From: Ulota crispa
Taxonomy: Eukaryota > Streptophyta > Bryopsida > Orthotrichales > Orthotrichaceae
DNA length: 64,000 nt
Direction of reading: 5' to 3'
Assembly (NCBI GenBank): GCA_963920765.1
Contig: OY987248.1
Location: 17,890,539 to 17,954,538, forward strand
This document shows positions 36,201 to 48,500 of the stretch, piece after piece; position 1 is the first letter of the stretch; each line of letters opens with the position of its first letter. The notes beneath the pieces were generated by a model. It saw only the letters and a program-made list of their open reading frames with translations. It had not been told where the DNA came from and searched no databases. The position numbers and the translations under genes were made by a program.

Positions 36201-39200
36201 TATAGGAGTAGGGAGATCAAATGAAAGCCATGTGAGAAGTTAAATGTTACTCCAATTATACATGTATCTATCTAAAAGTGCATACATTCCACACTACTTT
36301 TATAATCTAAGAGATTTAGCATGTTTTATAAGTTTTCAACATAAATCTAGAACCAAAACAATATAAGTTAGAATCCTTCAAAAAAATTCCCCAACATGCC
36401 AATTGTTTGCTTAGTAGAAGTTTTCTCTTTTGGGAGTCAAAATATTCAATTTTACTTATTAGCATATTCTAAATTCATAAGAATATTTATATAAGATTTT
36501 CCATCAAGTAGTGATGGATATCATAATGTTTATTGTCATGTCATGATTACTAGAATAAAGAGAAATAAAAAGTCTTGGCAACAACAACTAAGCTGCAAAA
36601 TACTTAATTAGTAACATCCAAATCATAAAAGATGTAAAACTTTGGTATCTAGATAGTTGCATGCCCTCCAAATGGCCACAATATGAGTTAGGAGGTAAAT
36701 TTCCAGGGTAACGCAACCTAATTGTTGAAGCAACCTAAATGCAATATCCAATGTAGAAAGAATCCTAGAAATAAGATGTCAAGGTAGGATGTAAAGATAA
36801 AATTTGGGAAGACCTAGAAGGCTAGAAAGAATCCTAAATTAATCTAAAGATACAATCCGTAAATAAGATCCTCAAGATAAGATATGAGAATGTAACACTA
36901 AAGGTAAAGCAAAACGCTGAGGGCTAAAAGTATAGTTGAGACAAAAGGATAGATCCGGTGCTTGGACTAGTTGGAACACCAAAATATTTTTGTGACCCAA
37001 ATTTTTTGCAGACATTCTGTACAAATTATAATCCAAAATTTGGTGGTAAGGTACAAAGTTGGCTTCTCTATGCTCTTTTCCTCCCTTTTATTTTTTTATT
37101 GAAGTAAACTTAATGTTTGCTTTAGAAAGGGCAGTCCACTTTGCTGTTGTACTATATTTATGGCTATCTCTTACGGGATTTGAACTCAAAAGGGATCAAA
37201 ATATTTGTGTTCTCTGACATTACCGTGTAATTGATGTATAGGATTTCCATAGTTGGTTTCATCAAGAAATGCACATTGTTGCATTTACAAAATGGCAGCT
37301 CTTTGTCTTGCATTTAAGGCTTTCAGAAGTACTCCCATCAAAGTCATTTTAGAGCATTCTTTTTCACAAACCTTAGTGGTTTGTATAATACACGTTATTT
37401 ATTGAATTGGAAAAAGCACCTTTTCAAAGAAAAAAAACAAGAAGATCATTTATATTTTGAAAGACTGGAATGTTTGAACATGAGGGTGTTGAAAGTGCAA
37501 AAGTGACTTAACCCCTCAAGGTCCATGCTCTTTCCTGAGTATCTCAAAATTTTTTTTTTGATGAACCAAATGTTAACATTTTGATAAGTTGCATCAAATT
37601 TAAAAAAATTGTAATCCTACAAATTCAAAGTAGATACGTTAGAGATCACACAAGAAAAGCAAACACAACAATATCTCTTATGGATTGAAAGATTATAACA
37701 TTTGATTGAGATGGTATTAAAACTATGAAAGTGATTTGAAGTCTTTCAATCATCTTTTCAAATCTCAATTTCAAAATTGAGGATACCAAAAAATTACAAG
37801 TATGTAGAGTACAACATGTGTAACTTTAATCCATTTATAGATTCATAAAATCTACTATACAACTTTTCAAATTAAGATTCTAGTGTGATTAATTCTCTAA
37901 GTTCTAGTGTACTTAAGGCTCATTTCCAAGAGCTTTGAACACTAGAAAGTGAAGATTTGCAATGGACACCCTTGCACTAAATCTTAAATAGAAAAACCAT
38001 AATTAGTCATTTTCAAAATCAGATTTTTGATACTAAAACAAAACTTCAATACGAACTTAAAAAAATAATGATCATTGTAATTAATCATGAAGAAAATTTA
38101 GGCATCCCAAATTACAAACAAGGAAGGACAATTTTGGTCCCCTTGGGCCTTGAGAGGTTAAAGTCTTCTAGTCCTCATTTCACACGTGAAAGCTAAAAAA
38201 ATTGGTCACTCTAAAAAAATAAGGTCTAAGGTCATTTCATCACTAACTTTAATCAATTTACAACTTTGTAAATCTACTTCTCCATTATATACAAAATGGA
38301 TTTCTAAAGGGAGGTTTTCTCCAAGCTCCAAAGTATTTCGGGCTCATTTTCAAGATTTTCCAGCAGCCCTAAACTCAAGATTGAGTAGTGGACACCTTTG
38401 TATAGAAGCTTGTGTAGAAAAATCATGAACATTTATTTTCAAAATTGTATTATTTATGTTGAAAAATAAAAATAGACTTCAATACAAACTTGTATTGAAT
38501 TTTTTTTTTACTGAAATAATGACTTGATAAGATTTTATTCATCTTCACAATTTTGTAAACACCCAAATTGGGAGCCTGGGCCAAATAGGGGTTAAGCTAA
38601 CAATCTATGTGGCTTCAATTTTGGGCATATGACAAGAAATCAACAAATTCACATACTATCAATCCATTGGGCCTTGAATATATAAAAGGAAAATACCATT
38701 TCTTCTTCAACAATTAAAGTGCATTTGTAATGAATGCCAAATAACACCATACATTTCAATCACACCATGTATGTTAGTTAGTAAATAAATAAATGCACTT
38801 TCACCATTGAAATGTATTGTGGTTATGTATCAAATTAGGTAGGAGAATGAGTCCTACAGTCCGAGGTAATTGAATGATAATGACAAGTTTTATTTCTATA
38901 AAATTTTATATTAATTTTTCATTTAGTTTATTTATATTTTTGAATTAAATTTTATTGAAATACTAGATAAATCTTGTACTAAAAGTAATAATATCATTTA
39001 GTGGATTATTTATACTTTGGTATTTGTAGCAATTTAATTCTCTTTTCCTAAGCTTTCCTTTCAATTATCATTATAAGAAATTACACCATCAAACGTAGTA
39101 GAGCAAATGGTTTAGGTTCAAAAGGCCCCAATTAAAATAATGTTTTTGAGCTAGACACAAAAAATACTCCTTTACTTACTATGCCAATATTTGACAATGC

Positions 39201-39552
39201 AGTGTTGAAGTTTCTATAATATTTTCCACAAATTTGTACTATAGAATAAAGTAGAATAAGATCATATTGTTAAATATGCCCAAAAACATTTTTGAATATT
39301 CATATGCTCCTTCCTATATAAATGGCAGTTTCAATTGTCTTACAATGGAAATAGGGCCTAAGAACTTTACAAATTAAGGTCAACTCAATTGAATCCTTGG
39401 AGGGGAATTTCACCTTCAATCATTCTATTGTACAACCATCTTGTGACTCAACTAAACCCCAAAACATATTTACTTTATTCAACCATTTGAATATTTGGTC
39501 TAAATGTGAGTAGCAACGATACAATTTCATAGGAAGGGAGGACACGTGGAGC
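33246..39552. other. AT-rich intergenic, no gene seen
   Basis: Nothing gene-like. Notable only for a purine-rich AAAGAAA/AAATAAA stretch at about 35860-36070 and two diverged ~430-bp blocks near 37890-38110 and 38310-38520. Each of those blocks contains GGACACC followed by TGTAGAAAAA-like and CTTCAATAC words, suggesting an old tandem duplication. Confidence 0.45.
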
Positions 39553-39807
39553 GTATACTAGTAGAAAATTCAGCACAAAATCAACAAAATTTCAACCAAA
39601 AACTGTTGATTTTTTTTGTGAATTTGGTCAAGTTGATTTGGGTACTTTTCTGTTGATTTTCTGTTGATTATTTACTGTTTTCTGTTAATTTGTTGTTGAT
39701 TTCTATTACGTATTTTATGTTGTTCAATTCTATTTCTTTTCATTTTTAAATTGTTATTTTCATAGAATTTGCTTTTATTTTACAAAAATGTGAAATTTTT
39801 AGGAGAT

Positions 39808-39935
39808 GGGCAGCTCTTTGAACTTCCGTGCAGCTGCTGGTAGCGGGGTTTGAACCCTCCACCTCTCCTCTCACACTCCACAACCTTAGTACATTCTCAA
39901 AACCACTAGAGAATGTGCAAATGCACATGCATACA
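39808..39935 (-). repeat. tRNA-derived SINE-like relic inside CACTA copy 1
   Basis: On the minus strand GGGTTCAAACCCC is a good pol III B box, preceded about 50 bp upstream by CTCTAGTGGTTTTGAG, which resembles an A box. The same unit occurs in copy 2 at about 55380-55530, so it predates duplication of the transposon. No poly-A tail or target duplication was discerned. Confidence 0.4.
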
Positions 39936-40430
39936 TTGATATCTGGATTCTATTTATACATTAAATGTTCATGTTTTCAATAAGCCAGTAGACTTTGGAG
40001 GCTATTTCCGCCCATTAAAAGACTTTTTTTCAAAAAACTTAGAACTAAGAAAAGTTGGTAAATGTATGTTACTTTCACCTCCAACAATTATTTTGGATTT
40101 CAATCTTTTTATCAAAATTTATGAGCTAAAATCAGAGAAGGTGTTTAGAAATTTTAAATAAATTGTTTATTTCCATCCTTTTGATTTTGTTTATAAACTT
40201 CTTTTGGAATTCACAAATCTCATAAGGATTGTTGCAGGCAAAGGTTGGATTCATTAATAATTATTATTTAGTGCTAGTTTTTTTGTAAAAAGAACCTTAT
40301 TTTGTTAAAATAGCCTCCATAGTTTGATAGTTTCAAATAACATGAAGTCGTGAAAAGTTACGGAATTAAAACCTTGCAATTATAAAATCAAAATTCTATA
40401 GACTTTTGAATAGTTTTGGATATTTTTTAA

Positions 40431-40864
40431 GGGCATTAATATGTGAACCACACCCTTTGAACTACTGTACCACACCCTTTGAACTACTGTACCACACCCT
40501 TGGGGTAAATTTTAGATTTCTACCATCAAAAATTTGAGTTTGAGAATTTTGAATTCAAATTTGGACTTAGAGACCATGATATTGTCTAGGACCATAAAAA
40601 AGGTTGCAATTCAACAACACCCAATGAAAAAGCTTATCTTTTTTTACAAACAAAAGTAAAATTAACAATTTTCTCCCTAACTAAACTTTTTCATTGGGTA
40701 TTGTTGAACTGCAACTTTTTTTATGGTTCTAGACAATACCATGGTCTCTAAGTCCAAATTTGAATGCAAAATTTTCAAATTCAGCTTTTTGATGGTAGAA
40801 ATCTAAAAATCACCCCGTGGTGTGGTATAGTACTTGGAAGGGTGTGGTACATATATCAATTCCC
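40431..40864. mobile_element. MITE nested in CACTA copy 1
   Basis: Ends GGGCATTAATATGTGAACC and GGTACATATATCAATTCCC, with ACCACACCC words repeated next to the left end. The inner arms pair over nearly 180 bp each. It occupies the same place in CACTA copy 2 (56028-56461). Confidence 0.65.
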
Positions 40865-41489
40865 ATCTTTTAAAGCTCATAAAAATATTTTATAAGATTG
40901 TTTTTTTTTAATTCATTTGGTTAGTAATAGAAGGAAAATTACTAAAAATACCCTTTAAGTCTTTCAAAATATCAAGTTTGCGCCAAAAATATGTGAAACA
41001 TAAAAAATAGTCCTTATTTTTTGTAGGAATATCAATTATACTCCTATTATTTTGGAAAATTAAGAAAAAGCTCTTCTATTTTGAAATGTTAAATATATCC
41101 TTGTGTTATTTGAAATGTAAAAATCACCTTTGGTTTCTTGTAAGAATTTGCATTAAACTATACACTTGGTTATCATGTAACACAAAGATATTTTTGGTAC
41201 TTTTAATCCTTAAGGGACATGTATGATTTCTTCAAAGAATTGAGGAACATCATTTATATTTGTTTCTAAAGAAATTTTGGTATTTAAAACAACAAAATGT
41301 GGTACTTTTTATATAAAATTTTGTTGAATTAGTGAAGTTGTGTCCAAAAGTATCTAGATCAACAAAAAATTGTTGAGATTTTTGTTATTGTGGTCATGTT
41401 TTTACTTGACTTTAAAGGCTGCTAAGTTTAAATCTTACCAAATTGTGAAAAGTAAAGAAAATAAAACCAGTCAATGTACACTCAAACTT

Positions 41490-42400
41490 CTAAAAGATTC
41501 TTTTTTTTTGAAAACTTCTTTTATTTTTTAAAACTTCAAAAAAATTTAATGAGGTCCAAAAAGATTTTAGAAAAATTTCAAAAACAAACCTACACTATTG
41601 TGATAGTTTTTTTGAAAGTATTTTGATGATTTACAAAAAGATTCCTAAAGGACTCTAATTCAGTCTAAAAGATTCTATTTCTATAAGTATTTTGAAGTAC
41701 TTTAACAAATTTCACAAAGATTTTAAAAAGATTCTCAAAGATTCCAAAAAGGTTCTTGAAAATTCTTAGAGATTTTCAAAGATTTTTTGAATTTCAAAAA
41801 AGATTCTCAAAAGATTTCCAAAGATTCTCAAAGATTCTCAATTGTTCTCAAACATTCTCAAAGATTCCAAAATACTTGAAAAGATTTCCAAAGATTCCAA
41901 ATGATTCTCAAAGATTTCTAAAAGATTCTCAAAGATTCTCAAAGATTCTCAATTGTTCTCAAACATTCTCAAACATTCTCAAAGATTCCAAAAAAACTTG
42001 AAAAGATTGCCAAAGATTTCCAAAGATTCTTGAAGATTCCAAAAATATTCTCAAAGATTCTCAAAGATTCTTAATTTTTTTCAAACATTCTCAAAGATTC
42101 CAAAAAAACTTAAAAAGATTCTGAAACATTCCTAAAAGATTTTCAAAGATTCTCAAAGATTCTCAATTGTTCTCAAACATTCTCAAAGATTCCAAAAAAA
42201 CTTGAAAAGATTATGAAAGATTTCCAAAGATTCATGAAGATTCCTAAAAGATTCTCAAAGATTCTAAAATCTCAAAAAGATTCTTAAATATTCTTAAAAG
42301 TCTTGAAAAGATTTTCAATGATTCCCAAAAGATTCTTGAAGATTCTTAAAGATTCACAAAAAATTCCCAAAAGATCTTTGAAAGATTCCAAAATTTCTGT
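41490..42400. repeat. AAAGATTCTC subterminal array of CACTA copy 1
   Basis: Dozens of irregularly spaced copies of CAAAGATTC/AAAAGATTCT, with intercalated CAATTGTTCTCAAACATTC phrases. The array lies only toward the right end. CACTA elements carry clustered subterminal motifs that bind their transposase-associated protein; that role here is inferred from position. Confidence 0.65.
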
Positions 42401-42549
42401 TGATTTAGATAATGGTGTCCAAATCAACAGAACATATTTAGTTTTTTACAAAATTCTATTAAATTAGTCAAATAGCGTGGGCAAGTGCCCAAATTAACAA
42501 GAAACTGTTGGTTTTCTGTTGTTTTGGAAGGAGTTTTCTTCTAGTGGTA

Positions 42550-44106
42550 GGACATAGATTATTCAATTTTTTTATTACTTTCTTTTACCTTGTTTGCTTT
42601 AGTCTATCTTATTCCTATTTTATTTTTATAATTATTAAAATGAAAGCAATATTGTTTGCAAAGCCACACGTAGCTTTTTCTATTTATATTTTTATACATT
42701 CTTTTACTTCTTTTACATTGTTCCTTTTGTTTCTTGTTTATTTGAATGCGTACTGAAATTGAAGCACTTTTGCTTATACTTTGTATATAAAATCACCAGG
42801 TGTGTAGATGCCATATTCAATTGCAAATATGTTTTTCTTAATATGTTTCCCATACAAAGAAAATAAATAAACGCAAATTTGAAGAACAGCTAGAAAAGGA
42901 GGAAATTCCACACACTAAAAGTTAAGATTAATTCAAGATGAGAGAGTATCTAATATCCATGGCTTCAGAAAGCTTGACATGGTAAAAATGAAAATACAAA
43001 ATCCACATGCTTGAAGGCTTGGAAAAATTTGTGATGGAAGATAACAACAGGTTGCACTCAACTTCATATGAAATGAAAAAAAAGAAAAAAGAAAGGAAAA
43101 AAACTCTTTAAGGTTAGAATATCTTTAAGATCAAATGGAATGTTATGATGGATGTTGTGCTTAGCTTTATTTGAAAAAAAGAAAAAAAGAAAAAAGTTTT
43201 TTATTCCATAATGCTACAAAAAACATGAGCTATGGTGAAACCCTATTCCGTAAATGCCTAAACCAACCATGTTTAAGTCGTTGCCCTTTTTGCGGACTGC
43301 CCAAGATGCAAAAAAACATATTTTGACAAAAAGAAAAAAAAAACCAAATAGGAAAGCAAGTGTATCTTTCAACCCAATTTGAATCATGCCAATCCAAGTT
43401 AAACTCCACCAAGGAAAAAAATTTCAAAGACAGATTAACCACCAAGTTAAATGGATATCCATAAGATATGGCCAACTTTATTTGAAACCAAATTAACAAT
43501 ATTGTACCAGCATATTTAGTAATACGCTATTCAACTTGTATGTTGTCATAATGTACTTTAATTTTGAGATTCTTTGGACCTAGTAGCCACCTGATAGCAC
43601 AAAAAATAAAATTATTTATCTCTTCAACTTGACTACACTATCTAGGTGATTGCTGAACATAGAAAATGGTTTAGTGAAATAGCAAAAAGGTTTATTGATT
43701 ATTGTGTATAGTGCCAAATCAAATATTCTCAAAAAAATATTGGCGGCTAATTGCCAAACCTGCTTCCAACCTACAGTAATGAAATACTAATGGCAATAAA
43801 TATTGTATCCACTTTTTGTCCTCAAGTAAGCATGTTTATTTTGGGGAGAAAGCATCAGCAAAGTTTGATAGTTTGCTAGTTTGCTTGTTTTGTGTTTTGC
43901 AATGGCGGAGCATACACAAAACTAGTTTAGTCATTTTTATCTTTGGCCTCCACTTGGTACTCCCCTACCAACTGCCATGGTTGGAGGTGATCCATTGTGA
44001 AACTTCATAGCAAATTTTGCTTTTGGACCTTTTTAAGCTGGGCGTAGTGGTAGGCGTTTGACAGCTATGGGTAATTGACAAAGGAGTCAACACTGATATG
44101 TTGTGC
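42550..44106. other. AT-rich intergenic, no gene seen
   Basis: Includes A-rich AAAAAAGAAAAAAG runs near 43070-43200. Short frames around 43816-44010 may be remains of the upstream end of the decayed gene that follows, but no motif is readable. Confidence 0.4.
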
Positions 44107-44779
44107 CAATTTTAGCGGCAAGCGGGATGGCATACAAAAACATTTTGTATTCCAAATGGTATGGAGATTGTAGGGGAAAGCAATGGAATTGTTGAGGTAC
44201 AAGAAAATCTTTTAGTGTGTTATTATGATTGCTTCTAATTATATGTTGGTGAATTTAGAGAAAATGCAGAGAAGTTTGATGTTGCAAACTACAAATTTTG
44301 CATTTTTTAATGTTATTATGTACTTCATTTTTTGTAGACTTTGGTGACAAGTGTGAGGTCAACAATGATTTCATTATGATATTTCTCTAATCTTCCATGG
44401 GAAAATTACTATTGTTTAGAAGCATTTAAGGAAGGAACCAGTCAACATGCAATCGCGGAGATAGCAGCCGAGATATATGACCAATCTGATTTGGCCTCAA
44501 AAAGAGGATTTTTGTTTATTATCTTTACAATTCAAAAGAGCATGTAAGTATTTTTCTTACCATTTGCCTTACTAAAATTTCATTAGTGCGCTCTGTATTA
44601 CTTTGATGGCTCTTAATAGAAATTGGATAATGCTTCTATTTCACAGAAGACCTTAGGAAAAGGTTTTGCAAACACGTCCAGGCCTTTCATACTATTTCGG
44701 AACTCTACATGGAAGTGTATTCCAAAGTGAGGCATATATGGCCCTGTTGTCTACATTATTAACCCAATTAAACAGCTTT

Positions 44780-45231
44780 TGTCACAGACATGAATGCATT
44801 GACCAATGCACAAAGTATGGAAGCTTCTAGAGGGTTGGAAGACTCCTAGAAAGTTGGAAGCTTTTATAAGCATGGAAGTTTCTAGAAGATTAGAAGGCTC
44901 TTAAAAGGTTGGAAGCTTCTAAGAATGATGGAAGGTTCTAGTAGGTTGAAAGCTTTTAGAAGTTTGGAAGCTTTGAAGCTTCTAGAAGGTTTTGAGCTCT
45001 AATCCTTGAGTACATATAGGAGGAGCCAAGGCTGAGAGGTCTTTCAGTCTTGACAACTCATCTTGCCGCCTTAGTCTTGAGCTTTCAAGCCTTAGCCTTC
45101 TGTTTTAATCTTGCATTATATTGCTTTTATCTAATATACCTTTCTAGCCCTGGTTTTTGATACACTTCTGTATTTTTGTTTTGATTCTTTGTTCCTCAAC
45201 TTTGTTTTTGTCTTTGAGTAAATCTTTGACA
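44780..45231 (+). repeat. 5' LTR
   Basis: Starts TGTCACAGACATG and ends TTTGACA. The first 200 bp are filled with GAA/TTC blocks, including GAAGTTTCTAGAA (44875-44887) and GAAGCTTCTAGAA (44975-44987), each a perfect three-unit heat-shock element by pattern. Confidence 0.85.
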
Positions 45232-45270
45232 GTTTGTCAAAACTGCCTTCAAACATCATCAAAATTTTCT

Positions 45271-45590
45271 GATTTCGGATAGAGCGTGGATTACCTCTCC
45301 ATTTGAAAATTGCAAAATGCCTTAAGAGTTGTGGATTTTCTACTTCTAAGTAAATGGTGTTGTCTGTTCTCACTAACTTTGTGATTTTGAGTAGAGTGTA
45401 GATTACCCCTTTATTTGAAATTTGCAAGATATCTTAGAAATTGCGAATTACCCACTTCTAAGTTTTGTATTGCTGTCTATTCTCACTAACTTTGTGATTT
45501 TGAATAGAGCGTGGATTACACCTCTGTTTGAAATTTGCAAAATATCTTAGAAGTTGTGGATTATCCATTTCTAAGTTGACGGTGCCTTGC
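45271..45590 (+). repeat. Three ~112-bp tandem units in the retrotransposon leader
   Basis: Units begin near 45271, 45383 and 45496 with GATTTYGRRTAGAG-type words and run to TCTCACTAACTTTGT. The third unit is partial. They lie between the 5' LTR and the gag-like region. Confidence 0.75.
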
Positions 45591-48500
45591 TAACATAATT
45601 TTTCTTTTTTCTTTTTTCAAGTGTTTATAATTGAATTATTAATTCAGCATATATTGCTGGACCAATATGCATTTGTTTTGGCGGAAGGAAGTAAAATTGT
45701 GATGAACAATTTGAAGCTCAACGCTATCATGTCTGCAATTACATCTATGAACCTTAAGAATCAACACATATTGAAACAGAACAAAGATTTTAATGCAAGA
45801 CTTTCTGGTCTTCAAACAAGACTACAACAATCTATGGAGCGAGAATTTGTTGTTGCACTTACATTGACTATTCAAGCCAATAATCTTTTAGATTCTATGC
45901 TTCAAGCTTCAAATTTTAGTAAGAGCAAAGAACCCAAAGTCAGCATTCCAGAGAAATTTGATGGCACATGTTCCAAATTTCATGATTTTTTCAATTAAAT
46001 TTGACTCATTGCGCTCTTTCAACTCCAACAATATTCGACAAATGCACCTTGTATAAGATTAGTGGGCACTTTTTTATTCAGACAAGCGTATTTTTGGTTT
46101 GCCTCGCTTTTTGAAAAGAACTCTTTGATTCTCAACAATTTTGAAGCATTTTTTGATGCGTTTGGAGAAGCGTTTGGTAAACATGACAAGATTTGTTCTG
46201 CAACAAAAACCCAAAGCTTACAACAAGTACAGTGTTCATTATCAGTCTACGCTTCAAAATTTTGTCAGTTGGCATGCAATTTAAACAAAAAAGTGCAAGT
46301 TTTAATAAACCAATTTTATTATGGTTTATGGAACGAAGTGAAGGATTTATTACTTTCATTATAAGATCCTACAACATTGAATGAGGTTATTAGTCAAGCT
46401 GTTAAATGCAACAAATGATTATTCAAATGATAATAAGATAAATAAGTATGGACTGTGCGGCGATTGTATAATAATTACTTTGCATCTTTTTTAGCTTTAA
46501 GTATTGGCAAACAAATAAACAAAAGCGGAAGATATGAAAATTGATAGAGTTCAATTCAAACCTCTTACTGAGCAAGAAAAAAAACACCGACGCAAAGAAA
46601 GATTACGTCTCTATTGTGGAAAAGAAGGACACAATGTTAACAATTGTCCTGAAAAACAACGACGTACAATGCAACTTCGGAGTACAAGACAGAAAAACAA
46701 CAAAGTCCAGCCACAATAGGGACTGTGTGGCTGAATTTAGCAACATTATTAACATCTTCAGATTTTGTATTATCAACAAACCATACTTCTTGCTTTACTT
46801 TGCCCATACGTTTGGATTTAAATAATATAAAATCCAAGCCTTGATTGATTCAGGAGCCTCAGCTTGTTTCATTGATGAATCTTTTGTGAAATGTCATAAA
46901 ATTTTCAGTGTCCAAAAATCAAAAGTCATTTACATTGAAGTTATTGATAGACTACAATTATCTTTTGGCGATATTATTCATGAAACAACTTTTTTACAAA
47001 CAATGGCGGAAAATCATAGTAGCTGTGTAGTCTACAACGTTTTTTTAATTTTTCGTCTATTTTTGTTATTTTATAATTTTCATGATTTAAAAAATTTAAT
47101 CATAAAATTGATTAGACAAATCATGGTATTACATTTCTTTTTAAAAAACTTTCTATGGGTAAATCAATGATTACAACCAAACACCCTTCCGGACAGAAAA
47201 CGTCAAAGCCATTATTTTTTGGAGCTCGAGCGTTTAGGTAAACTGTTAAAAATACTGATATATTTGTGGCTTATGCAATTCCAATGTCTGAGCAAATTTT
47301 TACAACAAACTTGCTTTCAACGGGATATAAAGAGTATCAAGATATTTTTGAGAAGAAAAATGCCAACATTTTGCCAAAACATCGACCATATAATTGTATA
47401 ATTGATTTTAAAAAAGATGCTCAATCACCTTTTGAAGCCCATATACAACCTGTTGTAAAATAAACTTTCTACATTGAAAGAATATCTTGACAAAAATTTG
47501 GCAAAAAGCTTCATTCAACACTCCAAACCTTTAGCTGGTACGTTTATTTTTTTTGTAAAAAAAAAAGATGGATCTTTATATATGTGAGTAGATTACCGCA
47601 ATCTCAACAAAGTAATAATCAAAAATCGCTATCCACTACCTCTAATCAGCGGATTTCTTGAGCAACTCAAAAAAGTAAAGATTTATACAAAGATTGACTT
47701 AAATAGAATATATAATTTTGTTTGAATCAATGAAGGCAACGAATGGAAGACAGCTTTTCGGACAAGATATAGTCATTTTGAATACAACATCATGCTTTTT
47801 GGACCTACAAATGCACTAACTATCTTTTAACATCTCATGAATGATATATTCAGAGAGTTTTTGGATGATTTTGTTGTCTGCTACTCGAACAATATTTTAA
47901 GATGTTCCAAGGATGCGGTTCAACATATAAAATATGTAAAGCTAATATTTGAATTTTTTTGCAATGCCGGACTATATGCTAACCTTAAAAAGTGTGTTTT
48001 TCACACTATTCAAGCGGAATTTTTTGGCTATATTATTTTGAGCTACGATATTTCTATGGATTTAAAAAAAATTTAAGCCATATTGGACTGGACTACACAA
48101 AAAACGGTACGTGATGTTTAGTGTTTCTTTGGGTTTGCCAATTTCTATCAAAATTTTATCAAAAACTACTCCCAAATTGTTACTTTACTTATACGACTTA
48201 TATATAAAAACAAATTGGAGTGGAGTCAAGAAGCAGACAAGGCCTTTCAAATACTGAAAAATGCCTTCACAACAGCTTCAATATTGATTCATCCAAATTT
48301 TTTAAAGCCTTTCTTTATGAAAACAAATGCTTTAGATTTTACATTGGATATAATGTTATTGCAGCAAAAAAAAAATGAAAAACTTCATGCAATTGTTTTT
48401 TATTCAAGAAAATTTAACGTCACAGAGATCAACTATGCAATTTACGACAAAGAATTACTTGCTATTGGGGACTCTTTTAAGAAATGGCCTCATTTATTTG

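Larger units (their letters stand above)
39556..42546. mobile_element. CACTA transposon, non-autonomous, copy 1
   Basis: Ends TACTAGTAGAAAA and TTTTCTTCTAGTG with GTA at 39553-39555 and 42547-42549. Subterminal CTGTTGATTT motifs occur at both ends. The interior holds a tRNA-like SINE relic, a nested MITE and a long AAAGATTCTC-rich zone. No transposase frame is visible in the 2991 bp. It is homologous to 55128-59004. Its first base is T instead of C. Confidence 0.9.

Noticed and set aside
39840-39860. Possible functional tRNA gene
   Set aside because: Only B-box and weak A-box-like sequence are present. No cloverleaf with acceptor and anticodon stems could be folded by eye.
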